Below are positions 18,101-28,176 of a stretch of 64,000 nt of DNA, in pieces; positions within the stretch are counted from its first letter, which is position 1, and each line of letters begins with the position of its first letter. This DNA comes from Paenilisteria portnoyi (GTDB lineage Bacteria > Bacillota > Bacilli > Lactobacillales > Listeriaceae), in the NCBI RefSeq assembly GCF_014322795.1, contig NZ_JAASTT010000008.1, positions 1 to 64,000 of the forward strand, written 5' to 3'. The position numbers and the translations under genes are program-made. The notes beneath the pieces are model-generated. The model did no database searches and was not told the origin of the DNA. It worked only from the letters and a program-made list of their open reading frames with translations.

Positions 18101-18529
18101 TTATCTCGCCAAAATCAGGATTTGACCACTGTGAAGCGCACGAACGAATTCATCAATTTGAGCATCGTTCAAGTCAAAATCTGTTAGCAAACGTTTTACT
18201 GATTTGTCACTCGTATTTGAAAACCATTTTGCAAAAGGACCAGCAGCATAAAGTGCACCGTATTTTGGATTATACACTTGCGGAATCATCAATCCACCGC
18301 TAAGTGACTGCAAAATGCCAGAGATAACGCCAAACGCCTCTTCATTCACTGGGTGCTCTTCCTCCACGTCCGTCAACTCAATAATCTCTTTTACTTCGTC
18401 CTCTTGATCAGATTTCGCTAGAATCGAGATATTCTCTTTTTTGTAGCCCCGTGCTTCCAGTTCCGTGATTTTATCCACGCCTTCTTTATCATTTCCTACG
18501 ATAAAAACTTCCCAATTATCCATAAACAC
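18101..18529 (-). CDS. YflT-like general stress protein
   Basis: About 142 residues. GTG at 18529 is preferred (GAAGGG six bases before); ATG 18523 and TTG 18550 are alternatives. The N-terminus (MDNWEVFIVGNDKEGVDKI, then GYKKENISILAKS) matches the YflT/GsiB-neighbour stress family, an alpha-beta fold of unknown biochemistry. A helical second half may bind a partner. It starts about 18 bases after the helicase stop and leads into the transglycosylase gene. Function unknown. Confidence 0.7.
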   Translation of the reverse strand: MFMDNWEVFIVGNDKEGVDKITELEARGYKKENISILAKSDQEDEVKEIIELTDVEEEHPVNEEAFGVISGILQSLSGGLMIPQVYNPKYGALYAAGPFAKWFSNTSDKSVKRLLTDFDLNDAQIDEFVRALHSGQILILAR

Positions 18530-18546
18530 TCGCGTCCCTTCTATAA

Positions 18547-21500
18547 TCAACTCAATGTCAAAATTTCTTTTATCTCATCTGTTGTTAAACGATGGAGCAT
18601 CTGTTCCCCAGGCTGGATTAGCGCATCCATCAATGCCTGTTTTTGCTTCTGTAAATTATAGATTTTCTCTTCAATCGTGCCTTTTGTAATCATCCGAATC
18701 ACTTGCACCACGTTTTTCTGCCCGATTCGGTGCGCTCGGCTCGCAGCTTGTTCTTCCACCGCGGGATTCCACCATAAATCATACAAAATAACTGTATCGG
18801 CGCCAGTCAAATTCAGCCCCGTTCCACCAGCTTTCAGTGAAATGAAGAATAAATCAGCATCTCCCGCATTAAAGGAGTTCACCAAATCCATCCGGCTCTT
18901 CGAAGGCGTGCCACCATCCATATAAAAATAGCGATAGCCAGCTTCCTCAGCCTGCGCTTTCATGATTTGTAACATCGATGTGAACTGCGAGAAAATCAAG
19001 ATTCGCTTGCCACTTTCACGTGCTGTTTGTATTGTATCAAACAATTGCATCAGTTTACCAGAACCACCATCATAATTTTCAACAAAAAGCGCTGGATCAC
19101 AACAAATTTGGCGTAATCGCGTTAAACCTGCTAACAATTTAATCCGGTCTTCTTGCTCATTACCATCTTTTGCGGCCAATTCTTGTTGTATTTTCTCCAA
19201 GTAAGCGAGATAGACGGTTTTTTGCGCTTCTGTTAACTCAGAATAAAGATTTGTCTCGATTTTATCCGGCAATTCCTTGACAACATCCCGTTTGAGACGG
19301 CGCATCAAGAACGGACGAATCATCTGAGCCACACGTTCATGCGGTAATTCTTTAAATTTACGTAGCGATGGGAAAAAGCCCGGCATAATCGTCTGAAACA
19401 TTGTCCATAACTCATCGATGCTATTTTCCAACGGCGTTCCACTAAGCGCAAAAACATTCGTCGTTTTGAGCGCGCGCACAGCTTGTGAAGCCTTCGTATT
19501 GTAGTTCTTGATCGCTTGCGCTTCATCCAAAATAATCGTTTGGAAGCGTGTCGTTAAGAATTCCTGCTCATCTTGACGCAAGGACGGGTACGATATCAAA
19601 TAGACGTTCCCTGGCTCGATTTTTTGAATCAGCTCCAAGCGCATTTGTGAAGCCCCGTGAATGACCGTCACCGGAATATCAGGCGCAAACTTTTCGAATT
19701 CGCTTGACCAGTTATACAAAAGAGAAGCTGGTGTCACGATTAAAACAGGTTTCATGTCAGGATTTTCTTCAATTGTCGAGGCAATATACGTAATCGCTTG
19801 TAATGTTTTTCCGAGCCCCATATCATCCGCTAAAACACCACCTAAATGATATTTTCCAAGCGATTTCATCCATTCAAAACCAGTCACCTGATACTCCCGA
19901 AGTTCCGCATTCAAATTCGCTGGTAACGGATAAGTTGTATCCTCCTGATTCACAATTTCATGCAATAAATCGCGGAACGTTCGGCTGAACTTATTATGTT
20001 CATTTTGCGCACTGCCCATCGCCTCATAGATTTGCATCCCACGATAAAGCGGCACCGCCATCTGCTTTCCGACTTCTTTTTTGCGGACATCTAAAATATC
20101 AAAAATCGCTTCCATTTGCTGATAACTCTCATCTTCAAGCGATAAGAAACGCCCACTGTTCAAGCGATGATACTTCCGTTTTCCCCGCAAAGATTGCAGT
20201 ACTTCTTGAATCTCATCCTCATCGATACCTTGAAAATCAAAGGCAACCGACAAATAATCATTATCATGCGACACATCGACGGTTGTCGTTGGCTTCACAT
20301 GTTCTTCCACCATTTCTTCCAAACCATCTTCTAAATAAATCGCCACGTCCGTCGCCAAACTCGGAACAACCCGATAATAAAACTCGTAAAGACTCGCCTC
20401 ATCCGAATTAACTACCATTTGCGTTTCCGAGAAATGAACAGGAGCTGCCTCAATACGGTGCATAATTTTTGCTTCCGTTTCCATATCTCGAATCATAATG
20501 CGCCCGTCCGGCTCCACGCTTTCCGTTAAAGCAAACGGATCAAAAACCTGCGAACCATAGTGATATTCCAGTTTTAGCACATGTTCGTTGTTTTTTTGCG
20601 AGATCCACATCTTCGAAACAAGCGGTTGCTGGATAACCCGATCCTCAATCGACGGATCAATCTGAACGTGACCACTTTTTTGAAGCGACGGCAGGACGTA
20701 AGACATCACTTCACTGAGTTGCGATTCCGAAAACTGCACCACCTCATTTTCCGTCACACTATGAAAATGAATAAGCGGCGTTAATTGCTCCCAAACCGCA
20801 TCACTTGGTCGATAAAACACACCGTTTAAAAACAACAACTGATAGCTTTCCAAGTAACTCGCTTGCTGCAATTCCTCCATCACAAGCTGGTACATGTCAC
20901 CCTTGTCATTTTTACGAAACACGAACGAAAATGGCAATGTCCCTTTTTTAAACATCAAACCGCTATATTTAATATCATCATGAATGCAAATCGTATTCTG
21001 CCCCATCAAGTCAGCCAGAATTGTTTCCGCTAAACTCGGTGGAATAATCAGCACCTTTTCCTCCGCATACGACTTGTTCCAATAAAAGCTATCCGTATCA
21101 TACATTTTCGCAATTTCATTGATTTTCGTCAGCTCATTGAAAACCGCGATATCACGCTCACCAAAATAATATTCATTCGGATCAAAACTGAAATTCTTCG
21201 TGAAAAAGTAGCTCGTATGTTGTTTAATCGCTTGTAAAAAGTCCCCGATATTCTTTACGACATACGTACGATCCTGCCCAACTTTCAAATCAAGCGTCAA
21301 CATATTTTTATCACGATTTTCCTGCATACGTAAAATATATTCCACCTTTAATGGCGTTTTGGCCGTCGTATCGAACGTATCAAATTGACGATCCATATTT
21401 TCTTGGAACAAGGAAAGTAGCGTCGTCGCCTCTTGAGCCAGGATACGTTGCTTGAAATTAGCCTTCTCCATTTTTGTCTGACGCGCCTCGTGTTCCAGCT

Positions 21501-21741
21501 CAACCGCATAAATATGCGAACAAACACTATTCTCTTGGAAGTAAATACAATCACATTGATAGTTCCCACTCGACACATGCTTCACTTCATACGAAACCCG
21601 ATCATCTACAACGACAGAATGGAACATATTCGCATAACTCGTCTTTTCTTCAAAAACAGTGATTGCCCCATCTTCCAGTAATTCGCGCCCCTTTTTCTTA
21701 ACCGAAACAGGAATCATTGTGTTTTTTGGATCTGTTAACAA
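18547..21741 (-). CDS. SNF2-family helicase with SWIM zinc finger
   Basis: About 1064 residues. TTG at 21741 is preferred: AGGAG lies nine bases before it, whereas for TTG 21750 the ribosome site would touch the start codon. A SWIM zinc finger lies near residues 57-80 (CDCIYFQ then CSHIYAVE), then a long middle region. The C-terminal 480 residues are the SNF2 ATPase: DDMGLGKTLQAI, DEAQAIKN (Walker B), SGTPLENS, and helicase_C motifs SLKAGGTGLNLTGAD and ASRAHRIGQ. It should move double-stranded DNA or strip proteins from it, not unwind it. The cluster with sbcCD suggests a DNA-repair role. Confidence 0.93.
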   Translation of the reverse strand: MLTDPKNTMIPVSVKKKGRELLEDGAITVFEEKTSYANMFHSVVVDDRVSYEVKHVSSGNYQCDCIYFQENSVCSHIYAVELEHEARQTKMEKANFKQRILAQEATTLLSLFQENMDRQFDTFDTTAKTPLKVEYILRMQENRDKNMLTLDLKVGQDRTYVVKNIGDFLQAIKQHTSYFFTKNFSFDPNEYYFGERDIAVFNELTKINEIAKMYDTDSFYWNKSYAEEKVLIIPPSLAETILADLMGQNTICIHDDIKYSGLMFKKGTLPFSFVFRKNDKGDMYQLVMEELQQASYLESYQLLFLNGVFYRPSDAVWEQLTPLIHFHSVTENEVVQFSESQLSEVMSYVLPSLQKSGHVQIDPSIEDRVIQQPLVSKMWISQKNNEHVLKLEYHYGSQVFDPFALTESVEPDGRIMIRDMETEAKIMHRIEAAPVHFSETQMVVNSDEASLYEFYYRVVPSLATDVAIYLEDGLEEMVEEHVKPTTTVDVSHDNDYLSVAFDFQGIDEDEIQEVLQSLRGKRKYHRLNSGRFLSLEDESYQQMEAIFDILDVRKKEVGKQMAVPLYRGMQIYEAMGSAQNEHNKFSRTFRDLLHEIVNQEDTTYPLPANLNAELREYQVTGFEWMKSLGKYHLGGVLADDMGLGKTLQAITYIASTIEENPDMKPVLIVTPASLLYNWSSEFEKFAPDIPVTVIHGASQMRLELIQKIEPGNVYLISYPSLRQDEQEFLTTRFQTIILDEAQAIKNYNTKASQAVRALKTTNVFALSGTPLENSIDELWTMFQTIMPGFFPSLRKFKELPHERVAQMIRPFLMRRLKRDVVKELPDKIETNLYSELTEAQKTVYLAYLEKIQQELAAKDGNEQEDRIKLLAGLTRLRQICCDPALFVENYDGGSGKLMQLFDTIQTARESGKRILIFSQFTSMLQIMKAQAEEAGYRYFYMDGGTPSKSRMDLVNSFNAGDADLFFISLKAGGTGLNLTGADTVILYDLWWNPAVEEQAASRAHRIGQKNVVQVIRMITKGTIEEKIYNLQKQKQALMDALIQPGEQMLHRLTTDEIKEILTLS

Positions 21742-21746
21742 TTCAC

Positions 21747-22316
21747 TCAACTCCTGACATTTTGGGTCATGTGATAATAATCATGACCAGATAAAACCAA
21801 ATCATACTCCGATTCATAACCTAATTTTTTATATAAATTTAGCGCGCCTGCATTTGCTTTTTCCACGTTTAGTGCGATAATTTCACAATTTTTAGCCACA
21901 GCCAATTCCTTAAATGCATGCAGTAACTCTTTTCCAATTCCTTGCCCGCGATAAGCCGAGTCCACCACAAGTGAATCCAAGTAATACTCGCCCATCCACG
22001 TTTCCTGCTCCGTGAACAACGGGATTTTATTGACAATACCAAACATATCTTGGATGCCCTCCCACTCGTCGTCCATGTTTTCCGCGTGCTCCCCATGATA
22101 GCTCACAAGGATTCCCGCCACTTTGCCATCGATTTCTTTGACCATCACATTCTCTTTACTGAACCGATAATCTGAACGTAAAAAGCTCGCTTCAACCATC
22201 TCAAGCATCATTTCCTTACTAACACCCGCTAAAAACGGCAACTCCATATCCTCTAAAATTATATAAATAAGTGGTGCGACTTGTTCCGCATCTTCCGCTT
22301 TCGCTTGTCGTATCAT
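21747..22316 (-). CDS. GNAT-family N-acetyltransferase
   Basis: 189 residues from the ATG at 22316 (GGAGG seven bases before). Acetyl-CoA loop SAYRGQGIGKELLHAFKEL near 120-140 and the C-terminal LNVEKANAGALNLYKKLGY are classic GNAT. The substrate is unknown. The stop at 21747 is five bases from the helicase start, and the frame lies in the same run as sbcC, so it is probably co-transcribed. Confidence 0.9.
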   Translation of the reverse strand: MIRQAKAEDAEQVAPLIYIILEDMELPFLAGVSKEMMLEMVEASFLRSDYRFSKENVMVKEIDGKVAGILVSYHGEHAENMDDEWEGIQDMFGIVNKIPLFTEQETWMGEYYLDSLVVDSAYRGQGIGKELLHAFKELAVAKNCEIIALNVEKANAGALNLYKKLGYESEYDLVLSGHDYYHMTQNVRS

Positions 22317-22450
22317 CACAATTCCTCCATTCATTTCATCAGGAAAAAATGTTCCCTTTTTCATCCAACACTTCATTATATCGAAAAAAGCCTAATGTTT
22401 CAAACTAGGGAGCTAAAGTCATGCTAAGTTTGCGCCTCCAGATCACTTCT

Positions 22451-25400
22451 TTATAGTCCTTGCGCAAAAAATTTCGTCGTACTTCCGTGATTTGTCGCCG
22501 TTACTTCTAGCCGCGAAGGAATCCGCTCTTTCAGTTCAGGCACATGTGAAATAATACCGACAAGTCGTCCTGATTCCTGCGTTTCGAGCAAACATTCCAC
22601 CGCCATTTCTAGCGATTCCGGGTCGAGCGTGCCAAATCCCTCATCGATAAACATCGTCTCCAGAGAAATCCCGCCTGACATTTCCTGCACAACTTCCGCA
22701 AGAGCTAGCGCCAAAGACAAAGATGTTTTGAAACTTTCTCCACCAGATAATGTTTTGACATGCCGTTCCAGACCTGTATATTCATCGTAAACCTCAAGCT
22801 CCAAACCACTTTGCACGTTTCCTTTAGACTTTTCCTTTTTGCGGTTCAATTGAAACCTACCATTCGTCATTTTTTTCAACCGCCCGTTTGCCCGAAGTAA
22901 AATCGTATCTAAGAATGTCGCTAAAACGAAGCGCTCGAACGTTAAGCGACGGTCGTTTTTGCCACGTGCCATATCCGCCAAATAGCCAATATCCGCGTAT
23001 GCTTTTTCCGCCTCACTCGTCTCTTTCACATGTTTCATAAATTGCTCCGAAAGCTCCGAAACCTTACGAACAACGTCTTTCTGTGCCATCCACTGTTCCG
23101 TCTTTTCCTGATACGCACGTTTCGACTCATCATCCAATCGCTGTAATTCTTTCAAATCCGGTTGTGCCACGCCTGCAAGCCTTGCCTCCGCCTCTTTTAA
23201 GCGCTCTGATACAAAATGATACTGTTGCTCAAAATCACGAATAAAGCGCTCCTTCTCCTCTAAAACTTCTGGACTCAAAATAGCTCGTTGATAAGAAGCG
23301 TAATCCGCGAAACCATTCGTTGCCATGATATCTTTAAAAATCGTGCGTTGCGCCGCCAAAGCCTCACTCGCTTTCAAAGCCGCTTTCTCTGCCATCTCAC
23401 TAGCCGAAACTGCCCTGAATTGTCCTTCCTTCGCCGTATTATACACCGATTCTGCGTGTCCTTTTTTCGTTTCAAAATCAGTGATATTCACCGTCAACAC
23501 CTTTTGCTGTTCATAAAAACCAGCCGGATTTTGAAACTCTTCTGGTACGTCTTCTAAAAGTAAAGCGTACGTAGTCTCGGACGTATCCACTTTTTTACGG
23601 ACTTCTTCATAAACCGCTTGTTGTTGCGCCTTTTCCTCCGCAAGCTTAGCCAAGTCCTGTTTATTCCTTTCTACCAGTTCTTCCACCTGTTGTTCTTCCG
23701 TCAGAAAAACATCGATTCCCGCAAGTTCCTGTTCTTTTTTCACAAGCTCCTCGGCACACAGCATTTGTCTATCCCTCAAAACGTGCAAAGATTCCTCAGA
23801 AGCAAATACGATCTGTTCGATCTGCCATTTTTTCTGCTCCACTTGCACACCTAGCGCTTTTGCCGTTTCCTGCTTTGCATCTCGCCCTTCCCTCGCCACG
23901 TCTACCTCTGCTTTTGTCATCCCAGCTGTTTGTAACGCTACATTCGGATGTTCCAGAGAGCCGCAAACCGGGCATGCATCGCCATCCACGAGCGATAACG
24001 CCAATGTTGCTGCCTGCTCATGTTGCCACAATGCATCTAATTCTGCGTACTTCAATTCAGCGTCGTGAAGCTGTTTTTCCGCCTGATTCCATTCTCCCTC
24101 TAATAAAACAAGTTCCGATTGCCATTTATTTTTCTGTTCCCATTTTTCAATTTCAGTCACTACGAACAGATTCTCTTGCCGTAGCTCTGTTAGATGTTGT
24201 TTCATTTCCGCAGATTTTAGTCGCGCATCCTGCACAAGCTGCACCCGTTTGACTAACTGCTCCGATTGCACTAAAAGTCCTTTTTCCTGCAAAATTAGCC
24301 GATCTAATTTCTGCTCTAATTCCTGCTTATGCCTACTTTCCTGCGCTAATTCCTGTTGTAGCTCCATCGCTCGTGTCACTTTCGTCTCCATCGATTGAAG
24401 CGATTCGCGTTTTTTGACCCACGTGACATACTCTGTTTCCATTTCCTTTACCTTTTCTGCTTCCAAAACAGCTTTTTCTAGCGCCATTTCCCGTTTTTGC
24501 AGGACTTCCAATGCTTGTTGATCTTCCAATTTCGCCTCATCCAATTGCTGCTTCAATCGTAAACATAGCGCATCTTGATCAATAATCGCACCCGCTTTTC
24601 GCGCCAAATCCACCGCGGCCTGCGCATCGTTTCGCTGACCATTTTGCCCATCCAATTCCGCTTTTTCCGCCCGTAATTTTGCTAATTGTGCCCATTCCGC
24701 GATTTTTTCCTCGGCCAATGTCACATTCCTTGCCGTGATTTCAGCTTTTCCTTTCGCCAAATCCATCTGTTCCTGCAGTTCGACCATCGTTTCCCGTTCC
24801 GCAACGAGACGCTCGGCAAACATCAACTCAATATCCCGCGCCGCTTTCCCAGCAAGTGCTTCCGCGTCAAAAGCCTCCTGCGTAATACTCGCCACTTTTT
24901 CCCGTAACAATCGCACCCGCTGCTCCTGTTCCTTCTGCTGATTCCACAACTGGTTTTCAATAAGTTGATAAAAATGCGTATGCGCCAATCGCTGTAAAAT
25001 CGCTTCCTTCTCCTTGCTTTCCGCTACAAGCAATTCCCTGAACTCACCCTGCGGAATCATCAAAATTTGTCGAAACTGGTCCACATTCAACTGGATAATC
25101 TCTTCCATCTTCGCGCCAACATCCCGAACTGAACTCGCGAGTAAACGTTCCTCGTCCCCGTCCAATTCATAGAGTTCCGCCTTCGCAGTCACCGTCGTCA
25201 TCCCTTCACCGCGCTGCTTAGGAACATCCTGTTGCGGCACTCGACGGACCAAATAACGCACATCCCGAAGTAAAAATTCAAGCGACACTTCCGTCAGATC
25301 CTCCGCTTTCGCAAAATGACTCCGCAATGAAAAACCTTCCCGATCATTCGTGTTCGCCTTCCCAAAAATCGCAAAACTGATCGCATCAAAAATCGTCGAC

Positions 25401-25522
25401 TTCCCAGCCCCCGTTTTCCCAGAAATCACAAAAATCCGCTCCTGACCAAGCTCCGTAAAATCAATCGTTTCAGCCTTCGCGTAAGCACCAAAAGCCTGCA
25501 TCGTAAGTTTCAAAGGTCTCAT
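22451..25522 (-). CDS. sbcC: exonuclease subunit SbcC (Rad50-like ATPase)
   Basis: 1023 residues. Walker A GKTGAGKSTIFDAI (about 34), a very long coiled coil split by the zinc hook CPVCGS (about 507), and the C-terminal ABC signature LSGGESFKTSLSLALALAE with Walker B MFIDEGFGTLDPES. With SbcD it makes a nuclease that opens hairpins and trims protein-blocked DNA ends. The ATG at 25522 overlaps the sbcD stop by four bases, a coupled pair. Confidence 0.96.
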   Translation of the reverse strand: MRPLKLTMQAFGAYAKAETIDFTELGQERIFVISGKTGAGKSTIFDAISFAIFGKANTNDREGFSLRSHFAKAEDLTEVSLEFLLRDVRYLVRRVPQQDVPKQRGEGMTTVTAKAELYELDGDEERLLASSVRDVGAKMEEIIQLNVDQFRQILMIPQGEFRELLVAESKEKEAILQRLAHTHFYQLIENQLWNQQKEQEQRVRLLREKVASITQEAFDAEALAGKAARDIELMFAERLVAERETMVELQEQMDLAKGKAEITARNVTLAEEKIAEWAQLAKLRAEKAELDGQNGQRNDAQAAVDLARKAGAIIDQDALCLRLKQQLDEAKLEDQQALEVLQKREMALEKAVLEAEKVKEMETEYVTWVKKRESLQSMETKVTRAMELQQELAQESRHKQELEQKLDRLILQEKGLLVQSEQLVKRVQLVQDARLKSAEMKQHLTELRQENLFVVTEIEKWEQKNKWQSELVLLEGEWNQAEKQLHDAELKYAELDALWQHEQAATLALSLVDGDACPVCGSLEHPNVALQTAGMTKAEVDVAREGRDAKQETAKALGVQVEQKKWQIEQIVFASEESLHVLRDRQMLCAEELVKKEQELAGIDVFLTEEQQVEELVERNKQDLAKLAEEKAQQQAVYEEVRKKVDTSETTYALLLEDVPEEFQNPAGFYEQQKVLTVNITDFETKKGHAESVYNTAKEGQFRAVSASEMAEKAALKASEALAAQRTIFKDIMATNGFADYASYQRAILSPEVLEEKERFIRDFEQQYHFVSERLKEAEARLAGVAQPDLKELQRLDDESKRAYQEKTEQWMAQKDVVRKVSELSEQFMKHVKETSEAEKAYADIGYLADMARGKNDRRLTFERFVLATFLDTILLRANGRLKKMTNGRFQLNRKKEKSKGNVQSGLELEVYDEYTGLERHVKTLSGGESFKTSLSLALALAEVVQEMSGGISLETMFIDEGFGTLDPESLEMAVECLLETQESGRLVGIISHVPELKERIPSRLEVTATNHGSTTKFFAQGL

Positions 25523-26646
25523 TGATCCACACTTCCCTTCACGCTATCCATCAATTCTCGCATAATTTCCGCCTGCTGATTCGACATTTCCTTTCCACTC
25601 ACATGTTCAAAAAACTGAGCAAACAACTCCAAATCATCTTTTTTAATCACATCTTCAAATCGCTCAAACTGGCTATCCGTCAATTTTTCCTGCACCCGCT
25701 CTAAATGCAACACATTCGGATAAAACGCCCGCAGTTGCCCAATCGGATCAATCAGCGCACCCTCATCCAACAAATTAATCTGCAAAAAGTCCTCATTCCC
25801 AGGCACTACAGAACTTACCAAATCCGCCAAATATCCTTCGATAATCCGCAAATCATGCAATGGCTCCAAATAACACTCTCGCACTTCTTGAAGCTTCTTC
25901 CCATCCATCGTCACAATCCGAACACTCTTCTTATCCTTCGCTTCCGAAAAAGAATATTTCAGCGGTGATCCAGCATAAAAAATACTCGGATGATGAATCG
26001 CGTGCGGATGGTGCAAATGCCCAAGCGCCACATAATCAAAGCCATCAAAACAATTCGTCGACACCCGGTCCACATTTCCAATCGCCAATTGCCGCTCCGA
26101 ATCACTCGGAAGTCCACCTGCAACAAAGGCGTGCCCGACCAAAATCTGCGCCTTATCCGCATCCCAAACCGTTCTAATTTTTGCCGTAATCGCCTGCATC
26201 GCATCCTCAAACGACCGCACCGACTTATCCTCAAAAGCTGCACGAACCTGCGCCGGCTCATGATATGGAACCAACCAAACCTGCGCCCCGTCCCACTCAA
26301 TCGGCGTCAAATCAGCACCTAACGTCCCTTGAATATGTAGTCCACTCTTCTCATACCAAACCGACCCAAAGTTCACCCGTTCCGCACTATCATGATTTCC
26401 GCTAATCGCAAAAACCGGCTTCCCAAGCGTCACATTTAGCTCCATCAACGCATCATTAAGCAGCGTCACCGCATCCGCAGGCGGCACCGAGCGATCATAC
26501 AAATCCCCAGCTATCACAACACCGTCCACCTGTTCCTCCTCCGCAATCCGCGCAATCTGCTCTAAAATATACCGCTGTTCCGCAAGCATAGACACACCGT
26601 TCACAATTTTTCCTAAATGCCAATCCGCCGTATGTAAAAATTTCAT
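25519..26646 (-). CDS. sbcD: exonuclease subunit SbcD (Mre11-like)
   Basis: 375 residues. Metallophosphoesterase motifs: TADWHLGK, VIAGDLYDR, ISGNHDSAERV, LVGHAFVAGG and YVALGHLHHPH. The two metals cut DNA at the ends held open by SbcC. GAGGTG precedes the ATG at 26646. A TATACT -10 element lies about 45 bases upstream on the minus strand. It is the first gene of a run that reaches to 17458 without a clear terminator in between. Confidence 0.96.
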   Translation of the reverse strand: MKFLHTADWHLGKIVNGVSMLAEQRYILEQIARIAEEEQVDGVVIAGDLYDRSVPPADAVTLLNDALMELNVTLGKPVFAISGNHDSAERVNFGSVWYEKSGLHIQGTLGADLTPIEWDGAQVWLVPYHEPAQVRAAFEDKSVRSFEDAMQAITAKIRTVWDADKAQILVGHAFVAGGLPSDSERQLAIGNVDRVSTNCFDGFDYVALGHLHHPHAIHHPSIFYAGSPLKYSFSEAKDKKSVRIVTMDGKKLQEVRECYLEPLHDLRIIEGYLADLVSSVVPGNEDFLQINLLDEGALIDPIGQLRAFYPNVLHLERVQEKLTDSQFERFEDVIKKDDLELFAQFFEHVSGKEMSNQQAEIMRELMDSVKGSVDQ

Positions 26647-26727
26647 CCTAACACCTCATCATTCTATTTTCATCATTACATCCAGTATACTATATTTTCG
26701 AAAAAAACAAGAACAGCACGTAAGCAC

Positions 26728-26756
26728 TAGACGTTTCCGCAACTTTTCAGTATACT
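26728..26756 (+). promoter_or_regulatory. promoter of the plsC-like gene
   Basis: TAGACG (26728-26733), 17-base spacer, TATACT (26751-26756). The gene starts at TTG 26797 after TAGGAGTG. Confidence 0.55.
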
Positions 26757-26796
26757 AAAAACAAGACTAAAAAAAGAATTATAGGAGTGAACCAAC

Positions 26797-27405
26797 TTGT
26801 TCTACACTTTTGCGAGAAATTTCGTCCAGGTGATCCTCACGATAATCGGCGGACGTTTCAAGGTACAGAATAAAGACAAGATTCCAGAAGCGCCATTCGT
26901 TGTCGTTTCGACACACACATCATGGATGGAAATTCTCTACCTTGGATTTGCCATCAAACCACTTCAAATTCACTATATGGCAAAACAAGAACTATTCAAA
27001 ACGAAGACACTGAACTGGTTAATGCGCCATCTCAACGCTTTCCCAGTAAATCGTGAAAATCCTGGCCCAAGCGCGATCAAGCTACCCATTCGCCTATTAA
27101 AAGACGGCAAAGTAGTTGGTATCTTCCCAAGCGGTACTAGAAAATCGGCGGGTCTCCATCTAAAACGCGGCGCTGTAACCGTAGCACTAAAAGGGAAAGT
27201 TCCTATTTTGCCCGCCGTGTATGACGGACCAAAAACAGTCGGCGAACTTTTCAAACGAAAAAAAGTCATCATCCGATTTGGTGATCCAATTCCATTCAAT
27301 GACAAAGACATCGATCAAAAAGAACTACTAGAAATTAAGTCCGAAGAAGTTTTGCAGACATTTGAACGTTTACAAGCAGAGATAGACGCAACAAAAAAGA
27401 AATAA
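26797..27405 (+). CDS. plsC: 1-acyl-glycerol-3-phosphate acyltransferase-like protein
   Basis: 202 residues from a TTG at 26797. It belongs to the PlsC group that adds the second acyl chain in phospholipid synthesis. The motif I region reads STHTSWMEILYLG, so the usual His-x4-Asp is His-x4-Glu, and the usual EGTR motif reads FPSGTRK. NRENPGPS stands for motif II. Both changes are in places normally thought essential, yet the protein is otherwise intact and full length. Either the subfamily tolerates them or the reaction differs. A terminator follows at once. Confidence 0.8.
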   Translation: MFYTFARNFVQVILTIIGGRFKVQNKDKIPEAPFVVVSTHTSWMEILYLGFAIKPLQIHYMAKQELFKTKTLNWLMRHLNAFPVNRENPGPSAIKLPIRLLKDGKVVGIFPSGTRKSAGLHLKRGAVTVALKGKVPILPAVYDGPKTVGELFKRKKVIIRFGDPIPFNDKDIDQKELLEIKSEEVLQTFERLQAEIDATKKK

Positions 27406-27407
27406 CA

Positions 27408-27452
27408 AAAAAGCCTTGATTTCCTCTTAATTGTTAGAGGAGTCAAGGCTTT
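27408..27452. terminator. bidirectional terminator, plsC-like / lipoprotein
   Basis: AAAGCCTTGA..TCCTCT pairs with AGAGGA..TCAAGGCTTT between converging genes, T-rich on both ends. Confidence 0.88.
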
Positions 27453-27461
27453 ATTTCTGTC

Positions 27462-28040
27462 TTAACCAGTAATATCATTGACGATATTAGAACCAGCTAG
27501 ACCGATATTTTTTAACGCTCCTGAAAGTTTATCAGAGGCTTTTTGCATCGCTTCATCTGCTTTTTCAGCTGCTTTTGTATCACCTGGGTTTGCTTTTATA
27601 GCTGCCGCTTTTTCCGCAAATGCATCACTTAAGCTTTGAATCGATGTTTTAAATTCATCTGTGCGTTCCCCAAGATTAGGAACTTTCACATTCGCCAATG
27701 CCTCAGAAACATTTTCCGCTGATGTACTAGCCTTCGCTGCCAACGCGTCTAACGCCTCACCCTTAGATGGCACGTCACTCGTAATATCCGCTATATAAGC
27801 GTCGTAATCGGCATCTTTCTCATTTACCTTATCAACCACACCTGTATAAAAATTCATTGCTTTCGTGTGCAATTTTTGTTTCGCTGAGTCCACTTTAGTG
27901 CCTGCTTTCTCTTTGGCCTCATCCACTTTAGACGACACCTTATCCTTTGCCGCATCCTTCTTCTCGTCGCTCACATTACCGCAAGCTGCTAAACTAAATA
28001 CCATTGTTGCTGCTAACGTCCCTACTATCCACTTTTTCAA
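27462..28040 (-). CDS. DUF-type lipoprotein A (paralogue of the next gene)
   Basis: 192 residues from a TTG at 28040 (AAGGAGGG before). Signal peptide with lipobox SLAACG, Cys at about 20, then a Lys/Asp/Ala-rich helical spacer and a helical domain with NEKDADYDAYI, VKVPNLGERT and the C-terminal EAMQKASDKLSGAL. It should be lipid-anchored outside the membrane. The family is not known to me. It shares about half of its mature sequence with the product of 28177-28683, which lies directly upstream on the same strand: a tandem duplication. Each copy has its own ribosome site, and a terminator lies between them. Confidence 0.85.
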   Translation of the reverse strand: MKKWIVGTLAATMVFSLAACGNVSDEKKDAAKDKVSSKVDEAKEKAGTKVDSAKQKLHTKAMNFYTGVVDKVNEKDADYDAYIADITSDVPSKGEALDALAAKASTSAENVSEALANVKVPNLGERTDEFKTSIQSLSDAFAEKAAAIKANPGDTKAAEKADEAMQKASDKLSGALKNIGLAGSNIVNDITG

Positions 28041-28133
28041 TATAAACCCTCCTTTTGATATTGCAAGTTAACTACCTGATGATGTGTCCTCCTTCATTAT
28101 AACTGGATTCTCGCTAAGTCACAAATATAAACA

Positions 28134-28166
28134 AAAACGTTGCAGAAATAGTTCCACAACGCTTTT
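28134..28166 (-). terminator. terminator between the two lipoprotein genes
   Basis: On the minus strand AAAAAGCGTTG pairs with CAACGTTTTT, ending in T. It lies just after the stop of lipoprotein B, so the two copies can be expressed apart. Confidence 0.65.
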
Positions 28167-28176
28167 TGACATTACA

